Shown: one piece after another, positions 1 to 10,609 of the stretch
Numbering within the stretch: the stretch's first letter is position 1
How the letters are laid out: each line of letters begins with the position of its first letter
NCBI GenBank assembly: GCA_009731375.1
Contig: BJOX01000044.1
Location: 242,905 to 306,904 of the forward strand
Length of the DNA: 64,000 bases
From: Paulinella micropora
Taxonomy: Eukaryota; Cercozoa; Imbricatea; Euglyphida
Direction of reading: 5' to 3'
Made by a program: the position numbers and the translations under genes
Notes under the pieces: model-generated
Told to the model about the DNA's origin: nothing
Databases searched by the model: none
What the model saw: only the letters and a program-made list of their open reading frames with translations

Positions 1-325
1 AAATTAATTGAATCCAGCAACACTTTAGACACAGTCTCAGTGATCTTTTACATCAAGATACTGATTATTAAAAATATCCCAGTGACTCTCATATTTCATA
101 CAGAGACAGAGTACAGATAACTTTAATATGATGTTCACACTACGAACTTAGTGATGAGCACTCAAATTAATTGAATCCAGCAACACTTTAGACACAGTCT
201 CAGTGATCTTTTACATCAAGATACTGATTATTAAAAATATCCCAGTGACTCTCATATTTCATACAGAGACAGAGTACAGATAACTTTAATATGATGTTCA
301 CACTACGAACTTAGTGATGAGCAGT
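1..325. repeat. 163-bp tandem duplication
   Basis: Two nearly identical 163-bp units start at 1 and 164, each opening with AAATTAATTGAATCC and closing in TTAGTGATGAGCA. The unit has no open frame. It directly abuts the palindrome array at 330-911 and shares the AGTGATGA word with it, so both are probably parts of one mobile element cut by the window edge. Confidence 0.9.
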
Positions 326-329
326 CACA

Positions 330-911
330 AGGTAGTGATGGTCACTAGATTATGACACTTAGTGATGATCACGAGAATTTTATTACTTTTTTTATTTTTG
401 TAACACGTCACTAACGTAGTGATGATCACTAAGTATCTCATCACTAACTTTCATCATAGATCACTAGCGTAGTGATGATCACTACGTATTATATCACTAA
501 CTTTTTTTACATCACTAACGTAGTGATGATCACTAAGTATTTCATCACTAACTTTCATCATAGATCACTAGCGTAGTGATGATCACTATGTATTATATCA
601 CTAACTTTTTTTACATCACTAACGTAGTGATGATCACTAAGTATTTCATCACTAACTTTCATCATAGATCACTAGCGTAGTGATGATCACTACGTATTTC
701 ATCACTAACGTTCATCATAGATCACTAAGGTAGTGATGATCACTACGTATTTCATCACTAACTTTTCATTTTTTTTCACAAATGCAGGTAGGTAGTGATC
801 ATCACTACCCTCATCACTAAGTAAAAAACGTATTACTAAGCTCATCACTAAAAGTTTAGTGATGCATCACTACGTGCTAAGTGATCATCACTACTTTTCA
901 TCCTTGTAGTG
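330..911. mobile_element. Probable subterminal region and end of a CACTA/EnSpm-type transposon
   Basis: The stretch is packed with near-palindromes TAGTGATGATCACTA and half-sites ATCACTAAC/TAGTGAT, arranged in a roughly 104-bp higher-order unit repeated about three times between 405 and 720. It ends at 911 in CTTGTAGTG, so read inward on the minus strand the terminus is CACTACAAGG. CACTA-superfamily ends begin CACTA and carry arrays of short subterminal transposase-binding repeats, which is what is seen. The other end and any transposase lie outside the window, so the call is inference. It is a different family from the CACTA element at 5580-11020, which has other ends and other subterminal repeats. 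Confidence 0.5.
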
Positions 912-1240
912 GTTGTTGTTGTGGTTGTTGTTGTTGTTGTTGTTGTTGGTAGTGGTTAGTGCTGGTGACGGTGTTGCTGGTGTTGTTGTTGTAATGGTTA
1001 AAGTTGTAGTTGTTGTTGTAGTTGTTGTTGTAGTTGTTGTTGTAGTTGTTGTTGTAGTTGTTGTTGTTATTGTTGTTGTTGTTGTTGTTGTTGTTGCCGG
1101 CCTGCTGCTGTTTTTGTTTTTCTTGTTGTTTTTCTTGTTTGTTGTTGTTGTTGTTGTTATTGCTGTTGTTGTTGTTGTTATTACTGTTGTTTGTGTTGAT
1201 GAAAGTGGTAATGCATTTAGTTATTTAATTGTTTTTGCAA
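912..1240 (+). repeat. (GTT)n microsatellite
   Basis: An imperfect GTT/TTG trinucleotide tract with short TTC interruptions. It reads as polyvaline or polyleucine in one frame, which I regard as a translation of the repeat and not a gene. Confidence 0.9.
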
Positions 1241-1296
1241 ATTGATAGAAGCCCGAGACTGAACGTGACGTCGACACTGAGGACGTTGCCACCAAG

Positions 1297-2577
1297 ATGA
1301 TGCCTGCCATCACAGCTAAGGGACTGAGCTACAGTACCGGTCCACGCAAGGAAGTCGTCCCCAACAAGGTTTCCACAATAGATGCTATGGACATAAAAAC
1401 ATCGGAAGGAATTGCACACCTTGCTTTCGCCCAACCATTTCGGCTCAAAGATGGATACCACCTGAAGATACTGCCGACCTGGGATGCGGACCCTTACTAT
1501 CTAATGGGTGAGTTGCACACGCGCACTGCTCGTACCAATCCCGATGTCAAGATTGTGGTCTGTGACCAATTCGTCAACCAGTACGATCGCGTACGGCGAT
1601 CGCACATCAGTGCAACCAAGTCCGAAGCTCCACCCATTGATCTCAGCGATGAAAATGTCAACGCCAAGCTGACTAGGATGTTGGAAAAAATCGACACCGA
1701 GCTGAAGCGGCATTACCCAACCTCTGACCCAGGCAACGTGGATGTCGACCCACCGCACGCGCGCGCGCGACACAATCTGCGATTCAGCTTCCCACCTGCA
1801 CCCAAACTCAGATCTCCATCCCAATCTGATCCCACGCTGGGCCATAACAAGCAGCTTGGGCTAACAGTCAGCGAGTTTAACTTTCTTGCTTCAATTGAGG
1901 ATTCGAAAATGCGTTCCCTCAAAAAAGCTATCAAGGACGTGGGCGCAAGACAAGAAAAAATGGCAAAGGACGTGGGCGCAAGACAAGAAAACATGGCAAA
2001 GGTCGTTGACAAAATAAAAGATGCCAACAAGAAGAACAGCGCCACCGTTGACAAAGTATTCAAGCAATCAGGGGAAGTCAAAAAGGAAGTGAAGGCACTG
2101 ACCAAACTAGTGAAGGATGTCGAAGCCCAACAGGAAGCCATATCGACTACCTTGAACGCACGTCTGACAGCCATCGCGGCTCAAATAGCTGCAGTAGTCC
2201 CAGCCGTGGCTGCAGCAGTCCCAGCCGTGGCTGCAGCTTCCCCTCAGCCTGCTTCAAATTCAACCTCAACGTCCGGCAAGGAAACACACAAGCAGAGCAA
2301 TAGCCCGCAACGTCACCAACCGCGACACGATCAGCGGCAAGCATCAGCATCGAGCAAGAAGAATGCCGGGTCGGGTCGCGACAACAGCGCCAGTGAGAGC
2401 GAGCCCGCAGAGCATACCCACAAGCGGCATCGTCCCAAGCACCACCACTCAGCGCCCAAATCGCGATCTCGATCACGCAGTCGATCACGCTCTTTCTATC
2501 TCCGATCCCCAAGCCGTGCTCGGTCGTTTTCCCCCCATGGACATTATCACAAGCGTCATCGCCATGGCCATGACTAA
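1297..2577 (+). CDS. RS-domain protein with central coiled coil
   Basis: A 426-residue open frame with ordinary codon composition between repeats. Residues 1-190 have no family I recognise. Residues about 200-297 are Lys/Glu/Ala/Gln-rich and helical, consistent with a coiled coil, and include a tandem 11-residue repeat KDVGARQEKMA at 213-235. A VPAVAAA repeat follows. The C-terminus (about 320-426) is Ser/Arg/His-rich with an SRSRSRSRSRSF tract at 388-400. RS tracts are typical of nuclear mRNA-processing proteins, so a nuclear role is inferred. The frame is open upstream to a TAG at 1247 with acidic codons, and TTGATAG|AAG could be a splice acceptor, so the first ATG may not be the true N-terminus. 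No transposon motif is seen. Confidence 0.6.
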   Translation: MMPAITAKGLSYSTGPRKEVVPNKVSTIDAMDIKTSEGIAHLAFAQPFRLKDGYHLKILPTWDADPYYLMGELHTRTARTNPDVKIVVCDQFVNQYDRVRRSHISATKSEAPPIDLSDENVNAKLTRMLEKIDTELKRHYPTSDPGNVDVDPPHARARHNLRFSFPPAPKLRSPSQSDPTLGHNKQLGLTVSEFNFLASIEDSKMRSLKKAIKDVGARQEKMAKDVGARQENMAKVVDKIKDANKKNSATVDKVFKQSGEVKKEVKALTKLVKDVEAQQEAISTTLNARLTAIAAQIAAVVPAVAAAVPAVAAASPQPASNSTSTSGKETHKQSNSPQRHQPRHDQRQASASSKKNAGSGRDNSASESEPAEHTHKRHRPKHHHSAPKSRSRSRSRSRSFYLRSPSRARSFSPHGHYHKRHRHGHD

Positions 2578-3929
2578 CGTCATCGGCAACAGTATTAATG
2601 ATCGACAAGTGCTGAGGCTGAAGGCAAATTTTGGTGTTTGTAATTCATCCCCGATGGGTTGTGGCCGCCGAGGGCAGTGCCAAGCTGCAGGCTCGTCCTG
2701 GCCCCAAGCACCGCTCAATGAAGCAGCTATGCGCCCCCTGGGTTTTGGGTAGATCTACTTTATAATTATTACTACTATTATTGTTATCGATCAATGTTTA
2801 CTTCCAAGCCTTGCCCCCAAACCATAAAAAATTAGTTGTAGTGTCAATGGTGATTAGCGGTAGTTAACGATATTTGTACATACCAATGTCCTATCTTAGT
2901 CGCATACCTATTGTTGCATTGTCAAATCAACTCGATTACTATCATGTTAATATCTTGTTCATTCTAAAGTTACCAATAGGATAATACTAAACAGTAGTAA
3001 TGATATTTGTACATAATAACTTTGACTCTTAGTCGCATTCCATGCATTCCTATTCATCCTCGTTCTATTCGAAATCAATTTATTATCATGATACTTTCTT
3101 GTACAATTTAGTAAGGTTAATATTAATAGGCAGGGACTAATAAAGCAGCGACATTGGCACCATGCCATCCTACTTTCAATACTTGCCACTAGGTGTGGTA
3201 TAATATTGAATGCAACTGTTATTAATAACGGTAATATTACTATTAAGGAAACTTGAAAATATTCCGAAGTTCAGCCAATATTATCAACAAGAGTCAGTGC
3301 AACGGCACGCTTTACTACTTGAAGAAAGAAGCAGGGTGAAAAAGGCGGTTGGTATTAAATTAATTTTTTTTGAATTTTTAACTTAATTTTTGTCACTAAA
3401 TTTTTATGCAATCACCTGCTGTTAATATTAAGCGATTTCTTGAGTTAATTTGCACATTTCTGCGATAAGCTATGAGTTAATAATATTGTAATAAAATTAA
3501 TATCTTAATACATGTCATAATTTTTTTTTTTACGCAAACACTTCTAATAAGAATTTTTAAAAACTAAATTGCTTTAGAAACACCGTTGACGATCGCTGGC
3601 GGACAGTTAATTTATATCGGCACGGTTTTAAATAACTTTAGTGGGCAATGATGGTCAATGTCAATATTGACATTGACATCGCCTTTTTTTTTCCCTGTTT
3701 TTTCTTCTGGGCACGGTGCTAGTTGCTGTATACACTTAAGCTTTGGTCTCTTCCTTGCTTGCTGTTTTGATGCTGCTGGTGCACGAAACAAGGCGGTGAA
3801 CTTTTACCAGGCACGACGAGCGCGATAAGGAGCGGTAAAGCTCCATCGTCTTTCAGCAATGGATATGGATCGACAAATTTGAGATTGGGATTCTGAGTGT
3901 GTTCAAGTCCAAATATCCAAAGGCAAAGA
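2578..3929. other. AT-rich sequence with no recognised gene
   Basis: After the RS-protein stop the sequence becomes AT-rich with many ATTAAT words. The short open frames show no family and no low-complexity coding signature. I see nothing annotatable up to the LTR at 3930. Confidence 0.6.
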
Positions 3930-4130
3930 TGTTAGACTACTGTATTCAACTAATAAAGTAATCTATGTCAGCTACTAGTCTTCGCAACATGCAATACAAC
4001 TTTAATGAGGAAGGCGCCAAACAACCGCGCCACGTAAATAGACTGGCCGGATCATAAGTAATGGCCTTACGATACCGTTACTCCGATACGGCCGGTCCGT
4101 AACTATTAATATTAATTATTAGTTCCAACA
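3930..4130 (-). repeat. Copia-type LTR (putative 3' LTR)
   Basis: A 201-bp segment bounded by TGTTAGAC and TTCCAACA on the plus strand (TG...CA). It is homologous over its length to 13998-14181; the block around CCGATACGGCCGGTCCGTAA is almost identical. On the minus strand it is immediately preceded by purine-rich AGGGGGACGG, as expected for the polypurine tract next to a 3' LTR. Confidence 0.65.
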
Positions 4131-5302
4131 CCGTCCCCCTGGAACAAAGTGAGTTAATACTAAGTTACTGCAGTTTCTACTATTTACGCTCCTATAACTA
4201 TTTTGTGAAACATCATAAAAACACAAACTCAAAACTCCCTCTCTTAACCTCACTCTCTGAGAAGTAGTTCCGGGGTTGGATGCCTTCCTACCCACAGCGA
4301 GTACGCATCAGTTTGAGTACGTACAAGGCAGCGGACCTGTGGTGTATTCCAGCCTACCCGACCGTGCGGCGAGGAAGATTAACCCGCTATCCCTTGCCTA
4401 TACTACCCGGCTCACAACTTCAATGATTAAGAGAAACGTGTAAGGATCATATACATACATATCATAGTATTAAGTACAGGGGTATAAGACCAACTTGAGG
4501 AAAGTAGAATAAGCATGTATTTGATATATGTTATATATGTAGATAATCTATATATATATATATATATTTACGTATGTGATCATAAACTAAATTCTAAATT
4601 TGGAAGCGCTTCCCGTTAGAGGGGATGTATAAAAGCCACAAAAGACATGTGAGATGTGAGGACAAATACACGATATCTTTTATTATCGGCCGGTCTTGTA
4701 CATCTAGCTAGTCTGTCGCACTTCCGTATTGTTCCACATTCCCATGTGGCACGTTCGCCGACTAGCTAGACTCCAACTTGGCTTCTTATGGTTTATATAT
4801 ATATATATTATTCAATGATGTTATAACTCGATGATACAAATCTAATGAAACAAAAATAAATAATTACTAATAATATCACGAAGAGTGATAAATCGAATAG
4901 TAAGCGAAAAAGAGCGAACGATGGTGCGAACGCAAAGTTCAAGCCACGTCATTGCATCTCCTCAGGCGCGGGTCCGAATCCCCGATGGCGCGTCCCACAC
5001 CTCCCCCTCAATATATGCACTAAATGATTGAAAGGGGGGAGGGGGCGACAGAAGAGAGTCCAGGCCTCCTTGCCTCTTCTCCTTAAAAATGATGTATGCC
5101 TCTTTGCCCGCTCAACCGCTCATGCCTTTCGCGCTCATATCACCTATATCACTCCCCTCAAGATATATATATGCGTGAAATACGATCTTACGAAAATAAT
5201 TGCTAATCGCTTCCGAAAATATTGATATAATTATAATATTACGATCATGACGTAAATTTATCCGCGATCACTCACCGATACTTGCACCGCGACTGCCCGA
5301 TA
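4131..5302 (-). other. Copia 3' untranslated region, possibly with a second LTR
   Basis: There is no open frame of interest. On the minus strand TTGAGGGGGAGG is followed by TGTGGGACG at about 5001. This is a second polypurine-tract-like junction and would start an alternative LTR of about 350 bp ending near 4650, containing AATAAA. A further TTGAGGGGAGTG lies near 5160. The stretch may therefore hold a nested or alternative LTR, and I cannot decide between them. An (AT)n tract lies at 4549-4567 and another near 4795. Confidence 0.4.
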
Positions 5303-5579
5303 CTTATACAGCGACATCAATACCGAACTTCACGAGAAATTCTTTCGCCAACCTCACCGAGATCCGATCCGCGAGATAGTTAAAATCTTTCGTACGTGAA
5401 ATTAATTTTGGTATAGACATCCGCGATATTTTCCTCCGTAGGTACCCGGAAAAGCTTAACAACTCCCTTCTTGACCAACTTTTCGAGGTGGAACCTCACA
5501 TCGATGTGTTTGGTCCTCGACTCCCCTAGTCCCCTTTCCGAAAGGATGATGGTCCCTTCATTGTCCTCAAATAAGGGGA
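5303..5579 (-). pseudogene. Copia pol, C-terminal part of RNase H (downstream of the CACTA insertion)
   Basis: Minus-strand translation directly next to the insertion gives the FEDNEG motif, then RTKHIDVRFH, then VPTEENIADVYTK. These are the conserved C-terminal copia RNase H motifs (acidic DN, the tKHIDiryH block and the PTeenIADilTK block). A frameshift near 5385 leads to a short tail in another frame ending at about 5303. The upstream half of the same domain lies 5.4 kb away at 11024 and continues in the same frame once the CACTA element and one GGA copy are removed. Confidence 0.85.
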
Positions 5580-5592
5580 CACTATGGTGACA

Positions 5593-6040
5593 AATGTCAT
5601 TTTATTTTCCCAGATTCCGAAAGGATTTCCCGAAGCTGTGAAATACTTTAGCGAAATGGAAATTCATTTTTTGGAAAGATTTTGCCGTTTCAGGAAAAAT
5701 TTTCCCATTTTGGTAAAATATTTTCCCATTTTGGAAGTTGCAGAAAGTTCGCACTTTGGGAAATATTTTCCGTTTTAGGAAAATAAACTCTTTTTGGGAA
5801 AATATTTCCCACTTTAGAAATCTCATATTGGGAAAATATTTCCTATTTTGGGAAAATATGTCGCACTTTGGGAAAATATTTCCCACTTTGGAAATCTCAT
5901 TTTGGGAAAATATTTACCGTTTTGGGAAAATATGTCGCACTTTGGGAAAATATTTCTTACTTTGGAAATCTCAATTTGGGAAAATATTGTCATAAAATGG
6001 GAAATATTGTACTGAAATTGGAATTATTAAAGACGTTTCC
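5593..6040. repeat. Left subterminal repeats of the CACTA element
   Basis: Many copies of a TTTTCCCA/TGGGAAAATATTT motif spaced by one or two dozen bases, often as inverted pairs (for example CACTTTGGGAAAATATTTCCCACTTTGG split over adjacent words). Open frames here are translations of the repeat. The same motif recurs at 9200-9260, 9770-9820, 10140-10280 and 10640-11000 inside the element, and at 62220-62300. Confidence 0.85.
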
Positions 6041-6089
6041 GGCCCGGACGTATTCAATAAGTACCAAGTTAGTTATTAAGAGATAAAAA

Positions 6090-6760
6090 TACATTTATTA
6101 TTCAAGACAACGAAAGAAAGAAAGAAATAGAACAAAAGAAAGAAAATGAAAAAGAAAAGAGAGAAAAGAGGAAGAAAGAAAGAAAGGAAGGATTACAAAG
6201 TATGAGGGCAAAAGAAAGAAAGAAATAAAAGAATAGAAAAGAAAAGAAAAAAGAAAGAGAACAAAAAAGAGAGAAAACGAATGGAATGAAAGGAGTTCTG
6301 AAATTCAAAGAAGCAAGCAAGAAGACTAGACAGAGAGACTTTGTGTGTGTGTGAGTGAGAGAGAGGGAGAGAGAGTATACGAAAAGGATAGAAAAGAAAA
6401 AAGATAAAAAAGAAAGAAAAGAAAATTTAAAAGAAGAAAGAAATAAAGATTACCAAGTGTAACGGCAAGAGAAAGAGAAAAAGAAAAAGTAGAAAGAAAA
6501 GAGAAAAAATGAAAGAAAAAAGAGAGATCGAAAGAAAGAAAGAAAGAAAGACACGAATTCGAAATAGAAGAAATATAACAAAAGAAAGAAAATAAAAAAG
6601 AAAAAACAAATAAAATAAAAAAGAAAGAAAAGAGAGAAAAGAGAGGAAGAAAGAGAGAAAAAAGAGAAAATAAAGAAAGGAAATATTACAAAGTATGAGG
6701 GTAAAATTAAAGAAAGAAAGGAAGAGAAGAAATGTGCAAGAAGAGAATACATGTTGTCAG
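6090..6760. repeat. (GAAA)n-type purine-rich tract
   Basis: Imperfect GAAA/AAAGA repeats with one purine strand. It includes the landmark GATTACCAAGTGTAACGGC at about 6449, which is the inverse of the landmark at about 8045. The tract and the unique sequence after it (from GTTGTCAGTCCGACGCGAC on) recur at 53860-54250. Confidence 0.85.
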
Positions 6761-7375
6761 TCCGACGCGACGTGGGAAACTAGAGAAAACCATCCAAGCT
6801 CCTAGGCATGTCTGAAAAAAAATGATTGAACAAAGAAGCTGAAAATACCTCTTCTTATTGTATTTGATCATGAGTTGGATGAGATATCGACGTACCGGTG
6901 TACCTGTGACACACAACATGCATATGGTGAAGAGAGCAAGAACAAACACCTACCTGTGTGAAATCTAGGAAATGAACTTGCTCCAGCCCCAGGCCAGGTG
7001 CACTGCACCTACTAGCTAGTTTTTTTTTTTTGCAAATTTAAAGAACAATCAAGCGACAAACGAGTACCTTTGTGGATTGGGGCACGTCGAGAAGAGGCTG
7101 ACACCTACATTTCAAAAACAACATTACAATTGCTTACCTAGGCCTGTAAGACAAGGTGAGTTTGGGTGCTCACCGAGGGATTAATTCGTTGGCCAGTTGC
7201 AGTTTGAATTTTTGCAACCCAAGCACGCAGCTATCCGGCCAAAAATCTGTACAAAAAAGGCAGCAGGTCCAAGAAAGATTGGTCATTGGTGCCCCCTACG
7301 AGCATCGGGGTTTAGATTTTTGTTTTTGGCCGGACAGCTGCGTGCTTCCTGTTTTTCTCATATTGCCTGTGTATG
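6760..7375. repeat. Repeated block, copy 1 (copy 2 at about 54200-54940)
   Basis: Non-coding sequence shared in the same order and orientation with the right part of the window: TGTTGTCAGTCCGACGCGAC, GACACACAACATGCAT, GGGGCACGTCGAGAAG and CATTTCAAAAACAACATTAC. Differences are small indels and substitutions. It includes the hairpin annotated separately. Confidence 0.8.
7222..7350. repeat. Hairpin-forming inverted repeat
   Basis: The arm GCACGCAGCTATCCGGCCAAAA at about 7222 (in two parts, GCACGCAGCT and TCCGGCCAAAAATC) pairs with GGCCGGACAGCTGCGTGC at about 7327-7346 across a loop of some 70 bases. The copy near 54773-54900 has the same stem with one arm difference repaired (AGCTGTCCGG). It could be a small foldback or MITE embedded in the larger repeat. 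Confidence 0.7.
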
Positions 7376-7389
7376 AGGTGCTTTTTTAC

Positions 7390-7590
7390 AGTACCCATTC
7401 CTTTCTTTCTTTCTTTTCTCTCTTTCTTCCTCTCTTTTCTCTCTTTTCTTTCTTTTTTATTTTCTTTCTTTTCTTTTCTTTCTTTTCTTTTCTTTCTTTT
7501 GTTCTATTTCTTGTATTTCTTTTCTTTCTTTTCTTTCTTTCTTTCTTTCTTTCGATCTCTCTCTCTCTCTCTTCTTCTTCTTCTTCTTCT
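7390..7590. repeat. (TTTC)n / (TC)n / (TTC)n tract
   Basis: A pyrimidine-only compound microsatellite. It is followed at about 7590-7625 by TTTTTATTGAGAGAACAATT, which resembles the LINE 3' terminus at 56201-56230 and may be a remnant of a related LINE tail. Confidence 0.8.
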
Positions 7591-7935
7591 TCATTTTTAT
7601 TGAGAGAACAATTTTACAATTGGACTCAGGGAACGTCCACGTGAAAAGTATAGCTAGTAAGTTATACCTTTATCTAAGGTGGAAACCTAGTTATTCAGTA
7701 CTAGTTGAGCGTATTAAGGAAGATATCGATATTAAATTAGTATTCAGCTGCTCAGTATTAATATTATATTATAGTTATTAAAATTAATATTTCTGTTTAG
7801 ATATATTGTGCGGTGATATTAATATTATGTTGTTATGTTATGTATATATGTTATTGTAAAGGTGTAGTCGTTTATGTGCGGCGGCCCCCCCTCTCTTTTC
7901 TTTTCCATCTAGAAGAAGTGAAAGAGAGAGAGAGA
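7591..7935. other. Non-repetitive spacer with no gene
   Basis: AT-rich sequence containing the possible LINE-tail remnant at its start and no convincing coding frame. The phrase ACGTGAAAAGTATAGC resembles part of the 260-bp unit at 55101-55960. Confidence 0.5.
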
Positions 7936-8878
7936 GAGAGAGAAAAAGGAGAGAAAGTCTCTCTCTCTCTCTCTCTCTCTTTTTTCTTTTCTCTTCTTTC
8001 CGCCTTTTTTTCTTTTCTCTTTCTTTTCTTTTTCTCTTTCTCTTGCCCTTACACTTGGTAATCATTCTTTCTTTTCTTTCTTTCTTCTTTTCTTTCTTCT
8101 TTCTTTCTTCTTTCTTTCTTCTTTCTTTCTTCTTTCTTTCTTCTTTCTTTCTTCTTTCTTTCTTTCTTTCTTCTTTCTTTTTCTTTCTTTCTTTCTTTCT
8201 TCTTTCTTTCTTTCTTCTTTCTTTCTTCTTTCTTTCTTCTTTCTTTCTTCTTTCTTTCTTCTTTCTTTCTTTCTTTCTTCTTTCTTTCTTTCTTCTTTCT
8301 TCTTTCTTTCTTCTTTCTTTCTTTCTTCTTTCTTTCTTCTTTCTTTCTTCTTTCTTCTTTCTTCTTTCTTTCTTCTTTCTTTTTCTTCTTTCTTTCTTCT
8401 TTCTTTCTTCTTTCTTCTTTCTTGCTTCTTTCTTTGTTTTTTCTTTCCTTCTTTCTTTCTTTCTTCCTTCTTTGTTTCTTTCTTCTTTCTTTCTTCTTTC
8501 TTTCTTTCTTTCTTTCTTCTTTCTTTCTTCTTTCTTTCTTCTTTCTTCTTTCTTTCTTCTTTCTTCTTTCTTTCTTCTTTCTTTCTTTCTTCTTTCTTTC
8601 TTCTTTCTTCTTTCTTTCTTTCTTCTTTCTTCTTTCTTCTTTCTTCCTTCCTTTCTTTCTTTCTTTCTTCTTCTTTCTTTCTTTCTTTCTTCTTTCTTCT
8701 TTCTTTCTTCTTTCTTTCTTTCTTCTTTCTTTCTTCTTTCTTTCTTTCTTCTTTCTTTGTTTCTTTCTCTCTCTTTCTTTCTTCTTTCTTTCTTTCTTCT
8801 TTCTTTCTTTCTTTCTTTCTTTCTTCTTTCTTTCTTTCTTTCTTTCTTCTTTCTCTCTTTCTCTCTCTCTCTCTCTCT

Positions 8879-8929
<51 letters not shown>

Positions 8930-8935
8930 TCCTTT
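7936..8935. repeat. (TTTC)n/(TC)n pyrimidine array, about 1 kb
   Basis: TTTC/TTC-type repeats flanked by (GA)n then (CT)n at 7925-7980 and by (CT)n at 8850-8930. The landmark CTTGCCCTTACACTTGGTAATC is at 8041-8062 (given here only as a location; its core is TTACACTTGG). Both flanks match those of the LINE-bearing locus at 55.96-62.0 kb, but here no LINE lies between them. The long Lys/Glu/Arg or Phe/Ser/Leu frames are translations of the repeat. Confidence 0.9.
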
Positions 8936-9770
8936 ATAAACTCTTCTCTTCCTTTGTAAACTCTTCTTAATACTAGTAAATAAAAATTGAGTATAACAGT
9001 GACTTGACATTCGATTAATATTGCCAACACAGCTATATCCTGTTCCCGGTTTGATTACATGAGACTAGGTGTTGTTATAAAACCTAAGATATGAAGTTTT
9101 ACTAGCAATGTAGTATTAATACATGATGAAATCGAGTCATGTAAAACTCCATCACAAAGGTACTAAAGTTTATGTGTGGACGTAAAGATCTCCGACTGAG
9201 TCTGGGAAAAAGTCACAAGTTTTCCCATTTTGGGAACATTTTCATAGTCGTATATAACTTGATATTACACCATAGAATATATCATATTCATATGTTGTAT
9301 GTTGTGGTTACATGTCATACCAGTGGAACTCTAATATCTTATTTACTGGTTTACACCAGTCACCATATTTCACAGTATCTCATGTATTACCATTTACCTC
9401 ATACGGATATATTTACCAATGCCATATTGCTTTAGTACATTGCCTTATTAATGCCAATACATTCCGATAACTCTAGAATAATCTTGATATTTTCCTACAG
9501 TGTCCTTCTTTACTGTGTCCTTCTTTACATTAGACTCAGTACTTTACATAGATTCAGTCAACCTGACCAATCTAGTTCAGTTTCCTTCTTCTCTTCGACA
9601 TCAGAAGTCGATAGTCATTAAATACTGCTCATGGAACCTATCTAGTTCTCTGAATCTGTATTAAGTGATTCCGAAATTAACCAACCGACCGTAGACTCTG
9701 CGGTGATAAACCGGCAAACTATTACAAAGGCTATCTGATAGATATGACCCTTACTATCTCTTGAGTTTGG
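8936..9770. other. CACTA interior, block shared with 61950-62310
   Basis: The first 300 bases (CCTTTGTAAACTCTTCTTAA to the TTTTCCCATTTTGGGA motif at about 9222) match 61950-62310 closely. The rest is AT-rich with no recognised gene. Confidence 0.7.
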
Positions 9771-9774
9771 AAAA

Positions 9775-10420
9775 AGTTTCCTAGTTTGGGAAAATTTTCA
9801 AGTTCCCAAATTGGGAAAACCTTCATTAGTGCATTCAGGTCTGCAAATGGTTGTTTGAGAGGGCTTGATAGTAGTGCACAGGTTTCTGAAAGTGATTTCA
9901 TTTATATATAGCACAGTCAGACACGATCATGCGATATCGCGTTGGTTAAACGCGATATCAAAAATAAAATTTCACTGGTTTTGCGGTGCAACATAGTGTT
10001 TAAACACGATGTAAAACATGATATCGCATGATCGTGTCTGACTGTGTAGTGGAGCAGGAAGGGATTCTAGCAGAACATCCTACCCTTATCATATTAATAC
10101 TACACACTCCTGATCAACAAGTGAAGAAGTGTGACTAGGAAAACCGTCACAGTCTGGGAAAATTGTCCCAGTCTGGGAAACTTTTCCCAATCTGGTAAAG
10201 CGGTTATCATTTTGGGAAAATTTTCACTGTTTCGGAAAAGTTTTTCAGTTTGAGAAAATTTTCCAAAACTGTGAAAACCTTCATTCAACTGGTGCATTCA
10301 GGTCTGCAACTGGTTGTTTCAGAGGGCCTAGTGCCCAGGTTTCTGAAAGTGACTTCATTTACTCTGGAGCAGGAAGGGGTTCCGGCAGTACGTCCGACCC
10401 TTATACACACTCCTTATCTA
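9775..10420 (+). repeat. Direct duplication inside the CACTA right arm
   Basis: Two diverged copies of a segment that carries GGTGCATTCAGGTCTGCAA (or GTGCATTCAGG), a TTTCTGAAAGTGA..TTCATTT stretch and GGAGCAGGAAGG. The copies are about 9775-9908 plus 10050-10130, and about 10200-10440. The first copy contains the MITE. A 94-codon frame at 10250-10534 crosses copy 2 but is not preserved in copy 1, so I do not call it a gene. Confidence 0.65.
9912..10046. mobile_element. 135-bp MITE with 27-bp perfect TIRs and TAG target duplication
   Basis: The left end at 9912 begins CACAGTCAGACACGATC. The right end at 10020-10046 is its exact reverse complement over 27 bases. TAG flanks both sides (9909-9911 and 10047-10049). 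A duplicated segment at about 10283-10420 carries the same surroundings without the insert (CATTTACTCTGGAGCAGG), serving as a paralogous empty site. The interior is AT-rich and non-coding. A 3-bp duplication fits CACTA or PIF/Harbinger superfamilies, and the family cannot be fixed from 135 bp. Confidence 0.85.
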
Positions 10421-10609
10421 CCAGTAAAGAAGTGGGTCCGTATGGATGAATTCTTGGGTTCGGCTATAGCTTTTAAAAAGCCAGGTGCCGATCACAACTT
10501 GCGTATTATTATACCAAAATTCGCTTTTGAATAATAATGTTTGTTTTAGTTAAATTAGACAACAGTTCCCCTACAATACCTCCGGATCAGGATTAATATT
10601 ATTACTGAA

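Noticed and set aside
913-1245. 110-codon polyvaline frame
   Set aside because: It only translates a GTT microsatellite; other frames give the same kind of low-complexity output.
4920-5001. tRNA-like sequence with GGTCCGAATCCCC B-box-like word
   Set aside because: The 5' part does not pair with the putative acceptor end GGCGCGTCC and no cloverleaf forms; it may lie in an LTR.
7838-9030. Long Lys/Glu/Arg and Phe/Ser/Leu frames (up to 390 codons)
   Set aside because: Both strands and several frames are open because TTTC-type repeats lack stops; there is no complex sequence.
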